Assembly: GCA_021812735.1 (NCBI GenBank)
Contig: JAKAMV010000658.1
Span: 1-5,843, forward strand
Source: Chloroflexota bacterium
GTDB lineage: Bacteria > Chloroflexota > Limnocylindria > Limnocylindrales > CSP1-4
DNA length: 5,843 bases
Reading direction: 5' to 3'
This document shows, piece by piece, positions 1 to 5,330 of the stretch. Under the pieces are notes generated by a model. The model was given only the letters and a program-made list of their open reading frames with translations. It had not been told where the DNA came from and ran no database searches. A program made the translations under genes and the position numbers. Position 1 is the first letter of the stretch, and every line of letters begins with the position of its first letter.

Positions 1-485
1 TGGACGACGATCTTGGGGCGGCCGGTGATGTGCCGGGCGAGCCGGATGGTGAACCGGTTGGCGTCGGTGGCGGTGAGCGTGAACTGCCAGAAGCAGGGGC
101 CGAACCGGCGGCGGAGCTCGTCGCCCGCGGCGATCGCGTCCTCGGTGGGAAGCATGTGGGTGATGCCCCGCCGCAACTGCGCCTCCACGGCGCGAAGGGT
201 TGCCTCCGGTCCATGGCCGGCCATCGCGCCCGTGTCGCCGAGGCAGAGGTCCACATAGTCGTGCCCGTCGACGTCGCGGAAGTGCGCGCCCGAGGCCGAA
301 TCCACGAACAGCGGGAAGGGGCCGGCCCACTTGACCATCCAGTTCATCGGCACGCCGTCGAGGAGGGAGCTCTGGGCCTGCTCGAACAGCGCCCGAGAGC
401 GGGGATTCGCGCGCTCGAAGGCCGCGAGCTCGGTCGCCATGAGGCGTTCGAGGCGAGCGCGGTCGAGGGTGCGGTCGGCGGTCAT
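1..485 (-). CDS. Class III PLP-dependent aminotransferase, HemL-like (N-terminal part, runs off left edge)
   Basis: The first 161 codons of a minus-strand gene that continues beyond base 1. The protein resembles the glutamate-1-semialdehyde aminomutase-like 'aspartate aminotransferase family' of fold-type I PLP enzymes, which move amino groups between an amino acid or amine and a keto acid. Visible landmarks are a helical N-terminus (1-45), GVPMNWM (44-50), the substrate-entry strand with DVDGHDYVDLCLGD (71-84) and GAMAGH (86-91), and TATDANRFTIRLAR (138-151). The last is the equivalent of the SGTEANE-type segment that grips the PLP phosphate. The catalytic lysine and the PLP-binding Asp lie outside the window, so activity cannot be confirmed. 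The ATG at 485 is preceded by GGAAGGAG with a 4-base spacer, which fixes the start. The true substrate is unknown; the family is often mislabelled as the aminomutase. No neighbour here is a haem-pathway gene. Confidence 0.87.
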   Translation of the reverse strand, partial: MTADRTLDRARLERLMATELAAFERANPRSRALFEQAQSSLLDGVPMNWMVKWAGPFPLFVDSASGAHFRDVDGHDYVDLCLGDTGAMAGHGPEATLRAVEAQLRRGITHMLPTEDAIAAGDELRRRFGPCFWQFTLTATDANRFTIRLARHITGRPKIVV

Positions 486-491
486 GGGGCT
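486..491 (-). promoter_or_regulatory. Start of the RBS/leader region deciding the aminotransferase start
   Basis: Read on the minus strand, the bases just before the ATG at 485 are GGGAAGGAGCCCC. This is a near-perfect Shine-Dalgarno sequence (AAGGAG) 4 bases from the start codon, covering about 489-497 with the spacer. It is the strongest ribosome binding site in the window and makes the start call secure. The oxidase gene upstream in the same orientation has almost none. Confidence 0.6.
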
Positions 492-509
492 CCTTCCCGA
501 GGTTGAGGC

Positions 510-531
510 GCCGTGCAGCGCGAGGCACGGC
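510..531 (-). promoter_or_regulatory. Hairpin in the aminotransferase leader
   Basis: A perfect 7-bp inverted repeat, GCCGTGC (510-516) and GCACGGC (525-531), is separated by 8 bases. It sits about 12 bases upstream of the ribosome binding site on the minus strand. A second perfect stem, TCGGGG/CCCCGA (540-545 and 548-553), lies just upstream. They could form a structured 5' leader, but in DNA this GC-rich such stems also arise by chance. No known riboswitch core was recognised. Confidence 0.3.
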
Positions 532-683
532 AGCGATTGTCGGGGTGCCCCGATGGGGCAGGCAAACCCGTCGCGCAGGGCGGGCAGGCTGCCCGGGGCG
601 GCGGCAGGCGCAGTCGGCGCCGACCGCCGGAAGCGAGCGGGCCGACCGCACGTGGGGTCGGCCGCGGACTCGGGGTGTGGTGG

Positions 684-702
684 GGCGGGCCCGATGCCCG
701 CC
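684..702 (-). terminator. Likely terminator of the zinc-ribbon gene
   Basis: A 7-bp perfect stem, GGCGGGC (684-690) and GCCCGCC (696-702), with a 5-base loop begins 6 bases after the stop codon of the 62-residue gene on the minus strand. There is no run of U after the stem, so it is not a classic intrinsic terminator. Stem-only terminators immediately after stop codons are common in GC-rich bacteria. Confidence 0.45.
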
Positions 703-707
703 GATGG

Positions 708-896
708 TCAGTTCAGGCGGCGCGTGTAGCCGCAGATCTCGCAGTGCGCGGTGCCGGCCATCTCGTCGATCACGAGGAAGCTCGTGCAGCCGTTGGTCGC
801 GCAGTACAGCCGGTTGGCGTGCGCGGCCCGACGGCGCATCCGGCGCATCGAGGACGCGCGAGACGCCACGGCATTCGTGGAAGCGCGGGAGAGCAT
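708..896 (-). CDS. Small four-cysteine zinc-ribbon-like protein (62 aa), unknown function
   Basis: The protein has 62 residues. The basic N-terminal half carries MRRMRRRAAH (17-26). The C-terminal half has two paired-cysteine knuckles, YCATNGC (31-37) and HCEICG (51-56), separated by LVIDEMAGTA. The C-x4-C and C-x2-C spacing on two short hairpins is what a zinc ribbon looks like, so structural zinc binding with possible nucleic-acid or protein contact is inferred. The frame stays open upstream to 1106. The shorter start is chosen because an AAAGGA box (909-914) lies 12 bases before the ATG at 896, a candidate promoter lies inside the longer frame, and the upstream codons look like non-coding GC-rich sequence. 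The 12-base spacing is long, so the start is less certain than the C-terminus. The stop is followed at once by a hairpin, so the gene is probably monocistronic. No named family was recognised. Confidence 0.62.
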   Translation of the reverse strand: MLSRASTNAVASRASSMRRMRRRAAHANRLYCATNGCTSFLVIDEMAGTAHCEICGYTRRLN

Positions 897-1068
897 GTGA
901 CGGGTTGTTCCTTTCCGGGCCCCGTCGGGTCTTGGACGGGGTGCCCTGCCGCTCCAACGGCCGTGGCATTCGGAGGCCGGAGCAGCGTTCTTGGGCCCGG
1001 GTGCGGCGGCAAAGGTCGCGATGTTGGCGAAGGCCTGGCGGCCGCAAATCCATCGGGCGATATCGGTC

Positions 1069-1097
1069 AGCATGCTGTGGGGAGCGGTTCCTGTCAA
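1069..1097 (-). promoter_or_regulatory. Candidate sigma-70-type promoter reading toward the zinc-ribbon gene
   Basis: On the minus strand there is a perfect TTGACA box (1092-1097), then a 17-base spacer, then CATGCT (1069-1074), a weak -10 matching three of six consensus positions. Transcription would start near 1062 and give a leader of about 165 bases before the ATG at 896. The TTGACA box is also part of a repeated element (see the repeat at 1090-1206), so it may be an insertion-sequence end that happens to act as a promoter, or not a promoter at all. Confidence 0.35.
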
Positions 1098-1206
1098 ATG
1101 CCCCATTGGGACTACCCGCTATTGACGGTGGAGAATCACGCCCGATTCGGCCGCCGGCACGCCTGTCAATCAGGGTCTCAACCTGTCCGTCATTGACGGT
1201 GGAGAA
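1090..1206. repeat. Two-copy direct repeat resembling IS21-family terminal repeats
   Basis: Two copies of a composite unit stand 71-72 bases apart. Each begins CCTGTCAA (1090-1097 and 1162-1169) and, after 23 or 22 unrelated bases, ends in the perfectly shared 15-mer ATTGACGGTGGAGAA (1121-1135 and 1192-1206). Within the second copy GTCAAT (1165-1170) and ATTGAC (1192-1197) are also inverted to each other. From memory, IS21-family ends carry several repeats of a TGTCAA...TTGAC...GGTGGA type, so a vestigial IS21-like end is a reasonable reading. No istA or istB coding sequence is present, so this would be a solo end or a decayed scar. Confidence 0.45.
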
Positions 1207-1238
1207 CCCATCCCCGCCGAGGGCCGTTCCCAGACCGG

Positions 1239-1322
1239 TCACCTGCGGCGGCGAGCGACGAACAGGGCGATGAAGGTGACGAACAAGGTCACGAACACCG
1301 CGACCAGAGCGCCAATCGGCAT
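1239..1322 (-). CDS. Possible 27-residue single-span membrane peptide
   Basis: This very short ORF is easy to miss. It starts MPIGALVAV, continues with an unbroken hydrophobic run rich in V, F, L and T to about residue 23, and ends ARRRR before TGA. That is one transmembrane helix of about 20 residues followed by a cytoplasmic arginine cluster, so an N-out/C-in topology is predicted by the positive-inside rule. A GAGG motif lies 8 bases before the ATG at 1322, with a second AGGA a little further upstream, so translation is plausible. The core repeats VFVTLFVTF through a 12-bp imperfect duplication. Candidates include a small regulatory membrane peptide, an accessory subunit of a larger membrane complex, or a type I toxin-like peptide, but nothing in the neighbourhood selects one. 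A chance ORF is also possible. Confidence 0.42.
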   Translation of the reverse strand: MPIGALVAVFVTLFVTFIALFVARRRR

Positions 1323-1449
1323 CGGTTCAGCCTCGTTCCTGCGCCTCCCGGCGCTCGCCACGACCCGCGGCAGTCTCGTCCTCTGGCTCCCGCACGTCAA
1401 CGAGTTCCGGCTAAGGGGGGAAGGCCGGACAGGCCGTTGGTCCTGCCCG

Positions 1450-1479
1450 TTGCCGACAGCTGCTGACTCAACCTAGGGT
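1450..1479 (+). promoter_or_regulatory. Candidate promoter for arr
   Basis: TTGCCG (1450-1455) and TAGGGT (1474-1479) are separated by 18 bases. Both fit the loose GC-rich-organism version of the -35/-10 consensus (four of six for TTGACA, and the TAnnnT pattern). Transcription would begin near 1486, giving a leader of about 88 bases before the GTG at 1574. If right, it rules out the alternative in-frame GTG at 1478, which would lie inside the -10 box. The evidence is sequence pattern only. Confidence 0.33.
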
Positions 1480-1573
1480 GCGGGGAGGCGTTGACGATAG
1501 CGGGCGACCTCACGCGCGTGGACGACCGGCCGCTTGCCGCGGAGACAGAACCAGCGCAAGGTGGGCCGAACCC

Positions 1574-2035
1574 GTGAGCGACCGGCCGATCCAGACGCCG
1601 GGTCATGGCCGGTATGCGCGAGCAGGAGGGTATTCGTTGGACGAGGGCCCGTTCTTCCACGGCACGAAGGCCGACCTGCGTGTGGGCGACCTCCTGACCG
1701 CCGGCTTCCGCTCGAACTTCCGGCCCGAGGTCGTGATGAACCACGTCTACTTCACCGCCCTGCGGGACGGCGCGGGGCTCGCCGCTGAACTCGCGCCAGG
1801 CGACGGCGCGCCGCGCGTCTATGTCGTCGAGCCGACCGGGCCCTTCGAGGACGACCCCAACGTGACCGACAAGAGGTTTCCGGGCAACCCGACCCGGTCC
1901 TACCGCAGTCGGGAACCCCTCCGGATCGTCGGGGAGGTGACCGACTGGACGCGACTGACTCCCGAGGCGCTGCAGGCCTGGCGCGACCGCTTCGCGGCGA
2001 TCCCGGCCGACGAGCGGGGCGAGATCATCAACTGA
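1574..2035 (+). CDS. arr: NAD+-rifampin ADP-ribosyltransferase
   Basis: Arr enzymes transfer ADP-ribose from NAD+ to the C23 hydroxyl of rifamycins in the cytoplasm, which stops the drug binding RNA polymerase. The 153-residue product matches the usual family length of about 140-150. The family landmarks appear in order: FHGTKADLRVGDLL (28-41), NHVYFTAL (56-63), VVEPTGPFEDDPNVTDK (84-100), RFPGNPTRSYRSREPLRIVGE (101-121) and a closing helix. His29, Tyr59 and Asp94 occupy the positions and spacing (30 and 35 residues) of the His-Tyr-Asp catalytic set described for mycobacterial Arr. The frame is open to a GTG at 1478. The GTG at 1574 is preferred because AAGGTGG lies about 10 bases upstream and the resulting length fits. 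The usual AxWGAELA segment is degenerate here (GAGLAAELA, 66-74), lacking the Trp. It is the only plus-strand gene and converges on the kinase gene. Recognition is firm; resistance has not been shown. Confidence 0.94.
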   Translation: MSDRPIQTPGHGRYARAGGYSLDEGPFFHGTKADLRVGDLLTAGFRSNFRPEVVMNHVYFTALRDGAGLAAELAPGDGAPRVYVVEPTGPFEDDPNVTDKRFPGNPTRSYRSREPLRIVGEVTDWTRLTPEALQAWRDRFAAIPADERGEIIN

Positions 2036-2045
2036 CCTGTCGGCG

Positions 2046-2065
2046 CCGCCCGGGCGCCCGGGCGG
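2046..2065. terminator. Perfect 20-bp palindrome, probable bidirectional terminator
   Basis: CCGCCCGGGCGCCCGGGCGG reads identically on both strands and is centred in the 77-bp gap between two convergent genes, 10 bases after the arr stop and 47 bases after the kinase stop. Either transcript would fold it into a very stable stem with a 2-4 base loop. There is no U-tract, so factor-assisted or stem-only termination is inferred. Confidence 0.55.
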
Positions 2066-2112
2066 ACGACGCAGCCCTCGACGCCCATGCCGCGTGGCGG
2101 CTGTCTGGGGCG

Positions 2113-3678
2113 CTAGGCCTCGGGTGGGTACCCGGTGATCCGCCGGATCTCGCGGTACAGCGGCCGCAGCTGATCGTAGAGTCGCAGGTACACGGCTCGG
2201 TACAGCTGGTCGTAGACCGCGTGGGCGGCCGGGTCGGGGTCGCGCGTCTCGACCGTCCGCGTCATGGCCGCGACCGCTGCCTCGAACGACGGGTGGATTC
2301 CCAGGCCCACGGCCGCGTCGATCGCGGCCCCGAGGCCGCTGGTCTCGTGGGTGTGGGGCCGCCTCGCCGGCAGCCCGAACACGTCCGCGACCAGCTGGAC
2401 CGCGGCGGGGCTCTGGCTGCCCCCGCCTGACACGTGGATCTCGGTGATCGGCACCTTCGTCAATCGCCCGGTCCGCTCCATGCCCTCGCGGAGCGCGTAG
2501 GCGAGCCCCTCGAGGATCGCCCGGTAGAGGTGCGCTCGCGTGTGGACGTCGCCCCAGCCGATGACGGCGCCCTTCGCCTCGGGGCCGGGGTCGCGGATGC
2601 CCGGCGACCAGAAGGGCTGGAGGACGAGGCCCATCGACCCCGCCGGCGTGGCCGCGACCAGCTCGTCGAACAGCGACTCGGCCGGCACGCCGAGCTCCCG
2701 TGCGCGGGCGACCTCCGGCCCGCCGAACTCGCGCCTGAACCACTCGATCATCCAGTAGCCGCGGTAGATGTTGACCTCCAGGCTGTAGGCCCCTGGCACA
2801 GCGGCGGGGTAGGCGGGCACGAGCGGGACGACCTCGATGTACCGGCGCGACGTCGTGTTGAAGGACGCCGTGGTCCCGAGGGAGATCGCGCCCACGCCGG
2901 GGTCCACCGCCCCCGACCCCAGCACCTCGCAGGCCTTGTCGCCCGCCGCGGCGATCAGCGTCAGGCCGGCTGGGATGCCCGTCGCCTCGGAGGCCTCCCT
3001 GGTGATCTCGCCGAGCGTGCCGCCCGGCTCCACCAGCGCCGGCATCCACTCGCGATGCAGCCCCAGCGCGTCCCATCGCCAGTCGGCCGGCGCGCGCCAG
3101 GCCAGCGCCCGCGAGTCGAACGGGACGTAGCCGACCTGCGCGGCCGTGGAGTCGGCGAACGATCCCGTGAGGCGGTGGACCAGCCAGCCGGAGAGGTACA
3201 GGAAATGGCGAATGCCCGCCCAGACCTCAGGCTCGCGCCTGGACAGGAGGTTGCCCTCGGCATCGGCGCGGATGGCGGCAACCGCACCGGAGATCCGCAT
3301 GGCCCGGAGCGCCACGCCCAGGGCGCCGCCGATCGGAGGCAGGCCCTCCGCCCGGCAGCGGTCGAGCCAGACGATCGCCCGCCGCAGCGGCCTGCCGTCC
3401 TCGTCGGTGACCACGACGGTGCTCCGCTGCGTGGTCAGGGCGACGCCCGCCAGCATGTCGGGCCGGGCCGGGGTTTCGCTCCACAGCTGTCGGCACGCCT
3501 CGCCGACCGCTCGCCAGTACAGCTCCGGGTCCTGCTCGGCGCACCCGGGCGGGCCCGGGACGTACGGCTCGACCGGGACCCTGGCGATGGCGACCACGTT
3601 GCCGGCGGGGTCGAACACCATCGCCCGCACGCTCTGCGTGCCGACGTCGATGGCCAGAAGGCGGTCGGCCGCGCTCAC
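2113..3678 (-). CDS. FGGY-family carbohydrate kinase
   Basis: A full-length FGGY kinase of 521 residues (family range about 480-550), which phosphorylates a sugar or polyol with ATP in the cytoplasm. N-terminal lobe: AIDVGTQSVRAMVFD (9-23) with the Asp11 phosphate motif, then LTTQRST (81-87) and AIVWLDRCR (101-109). Middle: the FGGY signature region around FLYLSGWLVHRLTGSF (159-174). C-terminal lobe: AAAGDKACEVLGSGAVDPG (243-261) with the presumed catalytic base Asp247, ISLGTTASF (265-273), and the adenosine motif VSGGGSQS (416-423) followed by DVFGLP. The GTG start at 3678 overlaps the oxidase TGA in a GTGA junction, which marks translational coupling; the frame extends upstream only as antisense-like noise inside the oxidase gene. 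It does not clearly belong to glycerol, xylulose, ribulose or gluconate kinases, so no symbol is given. The partner oxidase suggests a polyol or sugar-acid pathway. In E. coli the uncharacterised ygcU (oxidase) and ygcE (kinase) show the same pairing. Confidence 0.93.
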   Translation of the reverse strand: MSAADRLLAIDVGTQSVRAMVFDPAGNVVAIARVPVEPYVPGPPGCAEQDPELYWRAVGEACRQLWSETPARPDMLAGVALTTQRSTVVVTDEDGRPLRRAIVWLDRCRAEGLPPIGGALGVALRAMRISGAVAAIRADAEGNLLSRREPEVWAGIRHFLYLSGWLVHRLTGSFADSTAAQVGYVPFDSRALAWRAPADWRWDALGLHREWMPALVEPGGTLGEITREASEATGIPAGLTLIAAAGDKACEVLGSGAVDPGVGAISLGTTASFNTTSRRYIEVVPLVPAYPAAVPGAYSLEVNIYRGYWMIEWFRREFGGPEVARARELGVPAESLFDELVAATPAGSMGLVLQPFWSPGIRDPGPEAKGAVIGWGDVHTRAHLYRAILEGLAYALREGMERTGRLTKVPITEIHVSGGGSQSPAAVQLVADVFGLPARRPHTHETSGLGAAIDAAVGLGIHPSFEAAVAAMTRTVETRDPDPAAHAVYDQLYRAVYLRLYDQLRPLYREIRRITGYPPEA

Positions 3679-5279
3679 CGCGGCCGGTCGAGCAGGACGC
3701 CGGGGTTCATCAGGCCCTCGGGGTCGAACGTGCGCGCGACCGCCTCGAGGGCCGCCATCCCGAGCGGCCCCTTCTCGCGGGCGAGGTACGGCGCGTGGTC
3801 GACGCCCACGCCGTGGTGGTGGCTGATCGTGGCGCCCTCGGCCGCGATCGCCTCGCTCGCCGCCGTCTTGAGGGCCCGCCACCGTGCGAGCGTCTCGTCC
3901 GGGTCCTCGGCCAGCCGGAAGATGTAGGTCACGTACAGGCTCGAGCCCGACGGGTACAGGTGCGACAGGTGGGTGAACACGTGGACCCGCTCGCCCCACG
4001 GCGCGAGCGACGCCTCGAGCGCCGCCTCGATACGGGCGAGCAGGCCCGGCACTCGCGTCCAGTCAGTGGCGGTCTCGAGCGTGTCGGACGCATACCCGGC
4101 CGACCACAGCGCATTCCGCAGATAGGGCGAGCGGAAGCGCGTGCGCGACCATGCCTCCGCGAGGACGGGCAGCCGCAGCCCGCCGTGAGAACCCAGAATG
4201 GCCTTCGCCTCCGCGATGGCGGCCCGCGCGGTGCGCCGTCGCCCGGCCACGCCGGTGAGCACGAGCACCCAGTCGGCCGGTCGGCGCCTGGCACGCACGT
4301 AGGCGCTCAGGGCGCGCGTCTGGGCGGGCTTGTCGGCGAACGCGAGCAGCGTGCGGGTCTCGGCGACCGTGGACAGGCGGAGGAGCGACAGGCCGGGCCG
4401 CGCCTGCACGAGCTGGCGCACCGCCTCGAGCCCCTCTGGCCACGAGGGCAGCGCCCAGGCGTCCATCCTCTCGAGCTCGGCGTGGGGTGTTGCGCGGAGC
4501 ACCGCCTCGACGAGGAAGCCGAGGCGCCCCTCGGAGCCGAGCACCAGCTGGCGGAGGTCCGGACCGGCAGCGGATGCCGGGTGGGCCGGCATCACCAGGG
4601 TGCCCGCGGGTGCCTCCAGCGTGCCGCCGGCGAACAACTGCTCGATCCGCCCGCTGCCCAGGCTCTTGAGGCCGGATCCGCGGGCGGCCACCCAGCCGCC
4701 GACGGTCGCCAGCTCCCAGCTCTGCGGCTCGTGGCCGACGACGAGGCCGTGGCCCGCCAGGAGCGTGGCGAGGGCGGGGCCCGTCGTCCCGGCCAGCACC
4801 GTGACCAGGCCGCTGCGCTCGTCCACGCTTCGCACGCCGACGAGCGCGCCCAGATCGACCGTGATCAGCGGGTCCGGTCCCGGGCGGGCGCTCACGCCAC
4901 CGACGACGCTGGTGCCGCCGCCCCACGGGATCAGCCGGGCGCCGACGGCTCCTGCATGGTCGATGAGCGCGCGGACGTCGGCCGCCGCGGCCGGGCGGGC
5001 CACCGCGTCGGGCACGGCGTCGAGGCGCCCGTACCGCAGCGACGCGAGGTCGGGGAGCGACTGGCCGCGCGCACGCCGGACGCGCGTCTCGGGGTCCGTG
5101 GTCAGGCGCAGCGCGTCGACCGGCTCGAGGCGCGGGGAGGGCACGGCGGCAACCACCTCGGCCAGCGAGGCGTCCCGCGGGCGGGATCCCGGGCCGACGC
5201 GGGCGTCAAGCAGGCGCCGACCCCCCGCCGCGATGGTCGTCGCGTCGCCCTCCTCGCCCCAGCCGTTCCAGCTCCGCAT
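3675..5279 (-). CDS. FAD-binding oxidase, alkyldihydroxyacetonephosphate-synthase (AGPS)-like superfamily
   Basis: This 534-residue flavoprotein has the VAO/PCMH FAD fold followed by a FAD-oxidase C domain. Seen: the family-typical N-terminus MRSWNGWGEE, LPDAV-like AVPDAVARPAAAADV (88-102), the FAD-pyrophosphate loop PWGGGTSVVGG (118-128), ATVGGWVAARGSG (191-203), LRQLVLGSEGRLGF (242-255), YLRNALWSAGY (386-396), HVFTHLSHLYPSG (433-445) and the triple-His motif SHHHGVG (486-492), whose histidines are catalytic in true AGPS. It ends with the usual FDPEGLMNPGVLL. AGPS makes ether lipids, but most bacterial relatives oxidise hydroxy acids or polyols, so dehydrogenase/oxidase is the safer call. 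After HHHGVG the residues are VDHAPYL rather than the Lys/Arg-rich stretch of AGPS and YgcU, resembling the actinobacterial subgroup. The ATG at 5279 is chosen because WNGWG is conserved. Its RBS is weak, and a second, out-of-frame ATG lies 8 bases upstream. It is co-transcribed with the overlapping FGGY kinase. Confidence 0.9.
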   Translation of the reverse strand: MRSWNGWGEEGDATTIAAGGRRLLDARVGPGSRPRDASLAEVVAAVPSPRLEPVDALRLTTDPETRVRRARGQSLPDLASLRYGRLDAVPDAVARPAAAADVRALIDHAGAVGARLIPWGGGTSVVGGVSARPGPDPLITVDLGALVGVRSVDERSGLVTVLAGTTGPALATLLAGHGLVVGHEPQSWELATVGGWVAARGSGLKSLGSGRIEQLFAGGTLEAPAGTLVMPAHPASAAGPDLRQLVLGSEGRLGFLVEAVLRATPHAELERMDAWALPSWPEGLEAVRQLVQARPGLSLLRLSTVAETRTLLAFADKPAQTRALSAYVRARRRPADWVLVLTGVAGRRRTARAAIAEAKAILGSHGGLRLPVLAEAWSRTRFRSPYLRNALWSAGYASDTLETATDWTRVPGLLARIEAALEASLAPWGERVHVFTHLSHLYPSGSSLYVTYIFRLAEDPDETLARWRALKTAASEAIAAEGATISHHHGVGVDHAPYLAREKGPLGMAALEAVARTFDPEGLMNPGVLLDRPR

Positions 5280-5330
5280 GCGCTCATCGTGCCACTCGCG
5301 ACACGGCGGCGTGGGCGCCGAGTGCCGCCC

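Larger units (their letters stand above)
486..707. other. Non-coding gap rich in inverted repeats
   Basis: This 222-bp gap lies between the zinc-ribbon gene and the aminotransferase gene. No credible ORF was found on either strand. It holds five inverted repeats: 510-531, 540-553, the 12-bp palindrome GTCGGCGCCGAC (613-624), GGCCGACC/GGTCGGCC (640-647 and 656-663), and the terminator-like hairpin 684-702. The promoter of the aminotransferase gene, if it has its own, must lie here, but no clear -35/-10 pair is visible. Confidence 0.5.
897..1238. other. Intergenic stretch between the two small genes
   Basis: About 340 bp with no supported protein gene. It contains the candidate promoter at 1069-1097 and the two-copy repeat at 1090-1206. 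Frames on both strands stay open through much of it, but they show no recognisable domain or ribosome binding site. The two occurrences of ATTGACGGTGGAGAA are its most distinctive content. Confidence 0.45.

Noticed and set aside
897..1106. Extension of the zinc-ribbon protein to 132 residues.
   Set aside because: The extra codons cover the candidate promoter and the IS-like repeat and have no conserved look. An AAAGGA box precedes the inner ATG at 896.
1090..1206. A CRISPR array.
   Set aside because: There are only two repeat copies, the shared parts are 8 and 15 bases with unlike spacing, and no cas gene is near.
503..1273. A long plus-strand frame across the zinc-ribbon gene and intergenic DNA.
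   Set aside because: It is extremely Arg/Ser/Gly rich with no domain. It passes through hairpins and repeats and has no ribosome binding site.
1478..1573. Extension of Arr to 185 residues from the GTG at 1478.
   Set aside because: The added residues do not resemble any Arr N-terminus and would overlap the predicted -10 box. Family length fits the start at 1574.
1323..1573. A tRNA or other RNA gene in the gap before arr.
   Set aside because: No T-loop (GTTCGA-type) motif, acceptor-stem pairing or CCA end was found. The only structure of note is the candidate promoter at 1450-1479.
1397..3076. A 559-codon open frame on the minus strand through the kinase gene and across arr.
   Set aside because: It runs in another frame of the kinase gene, has low-complexity Arg/Gly/Pro/Ala composition and crosses the convergent arr gene. 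The kinase and Arr frames have clear family motifs.
2434..3927. A 497-codon plus-strand frame opposite the kinase gene.
   Set aside because: It is an antisense shadow for the same reasons, and the kinase on the other strand is complete and recognisable.
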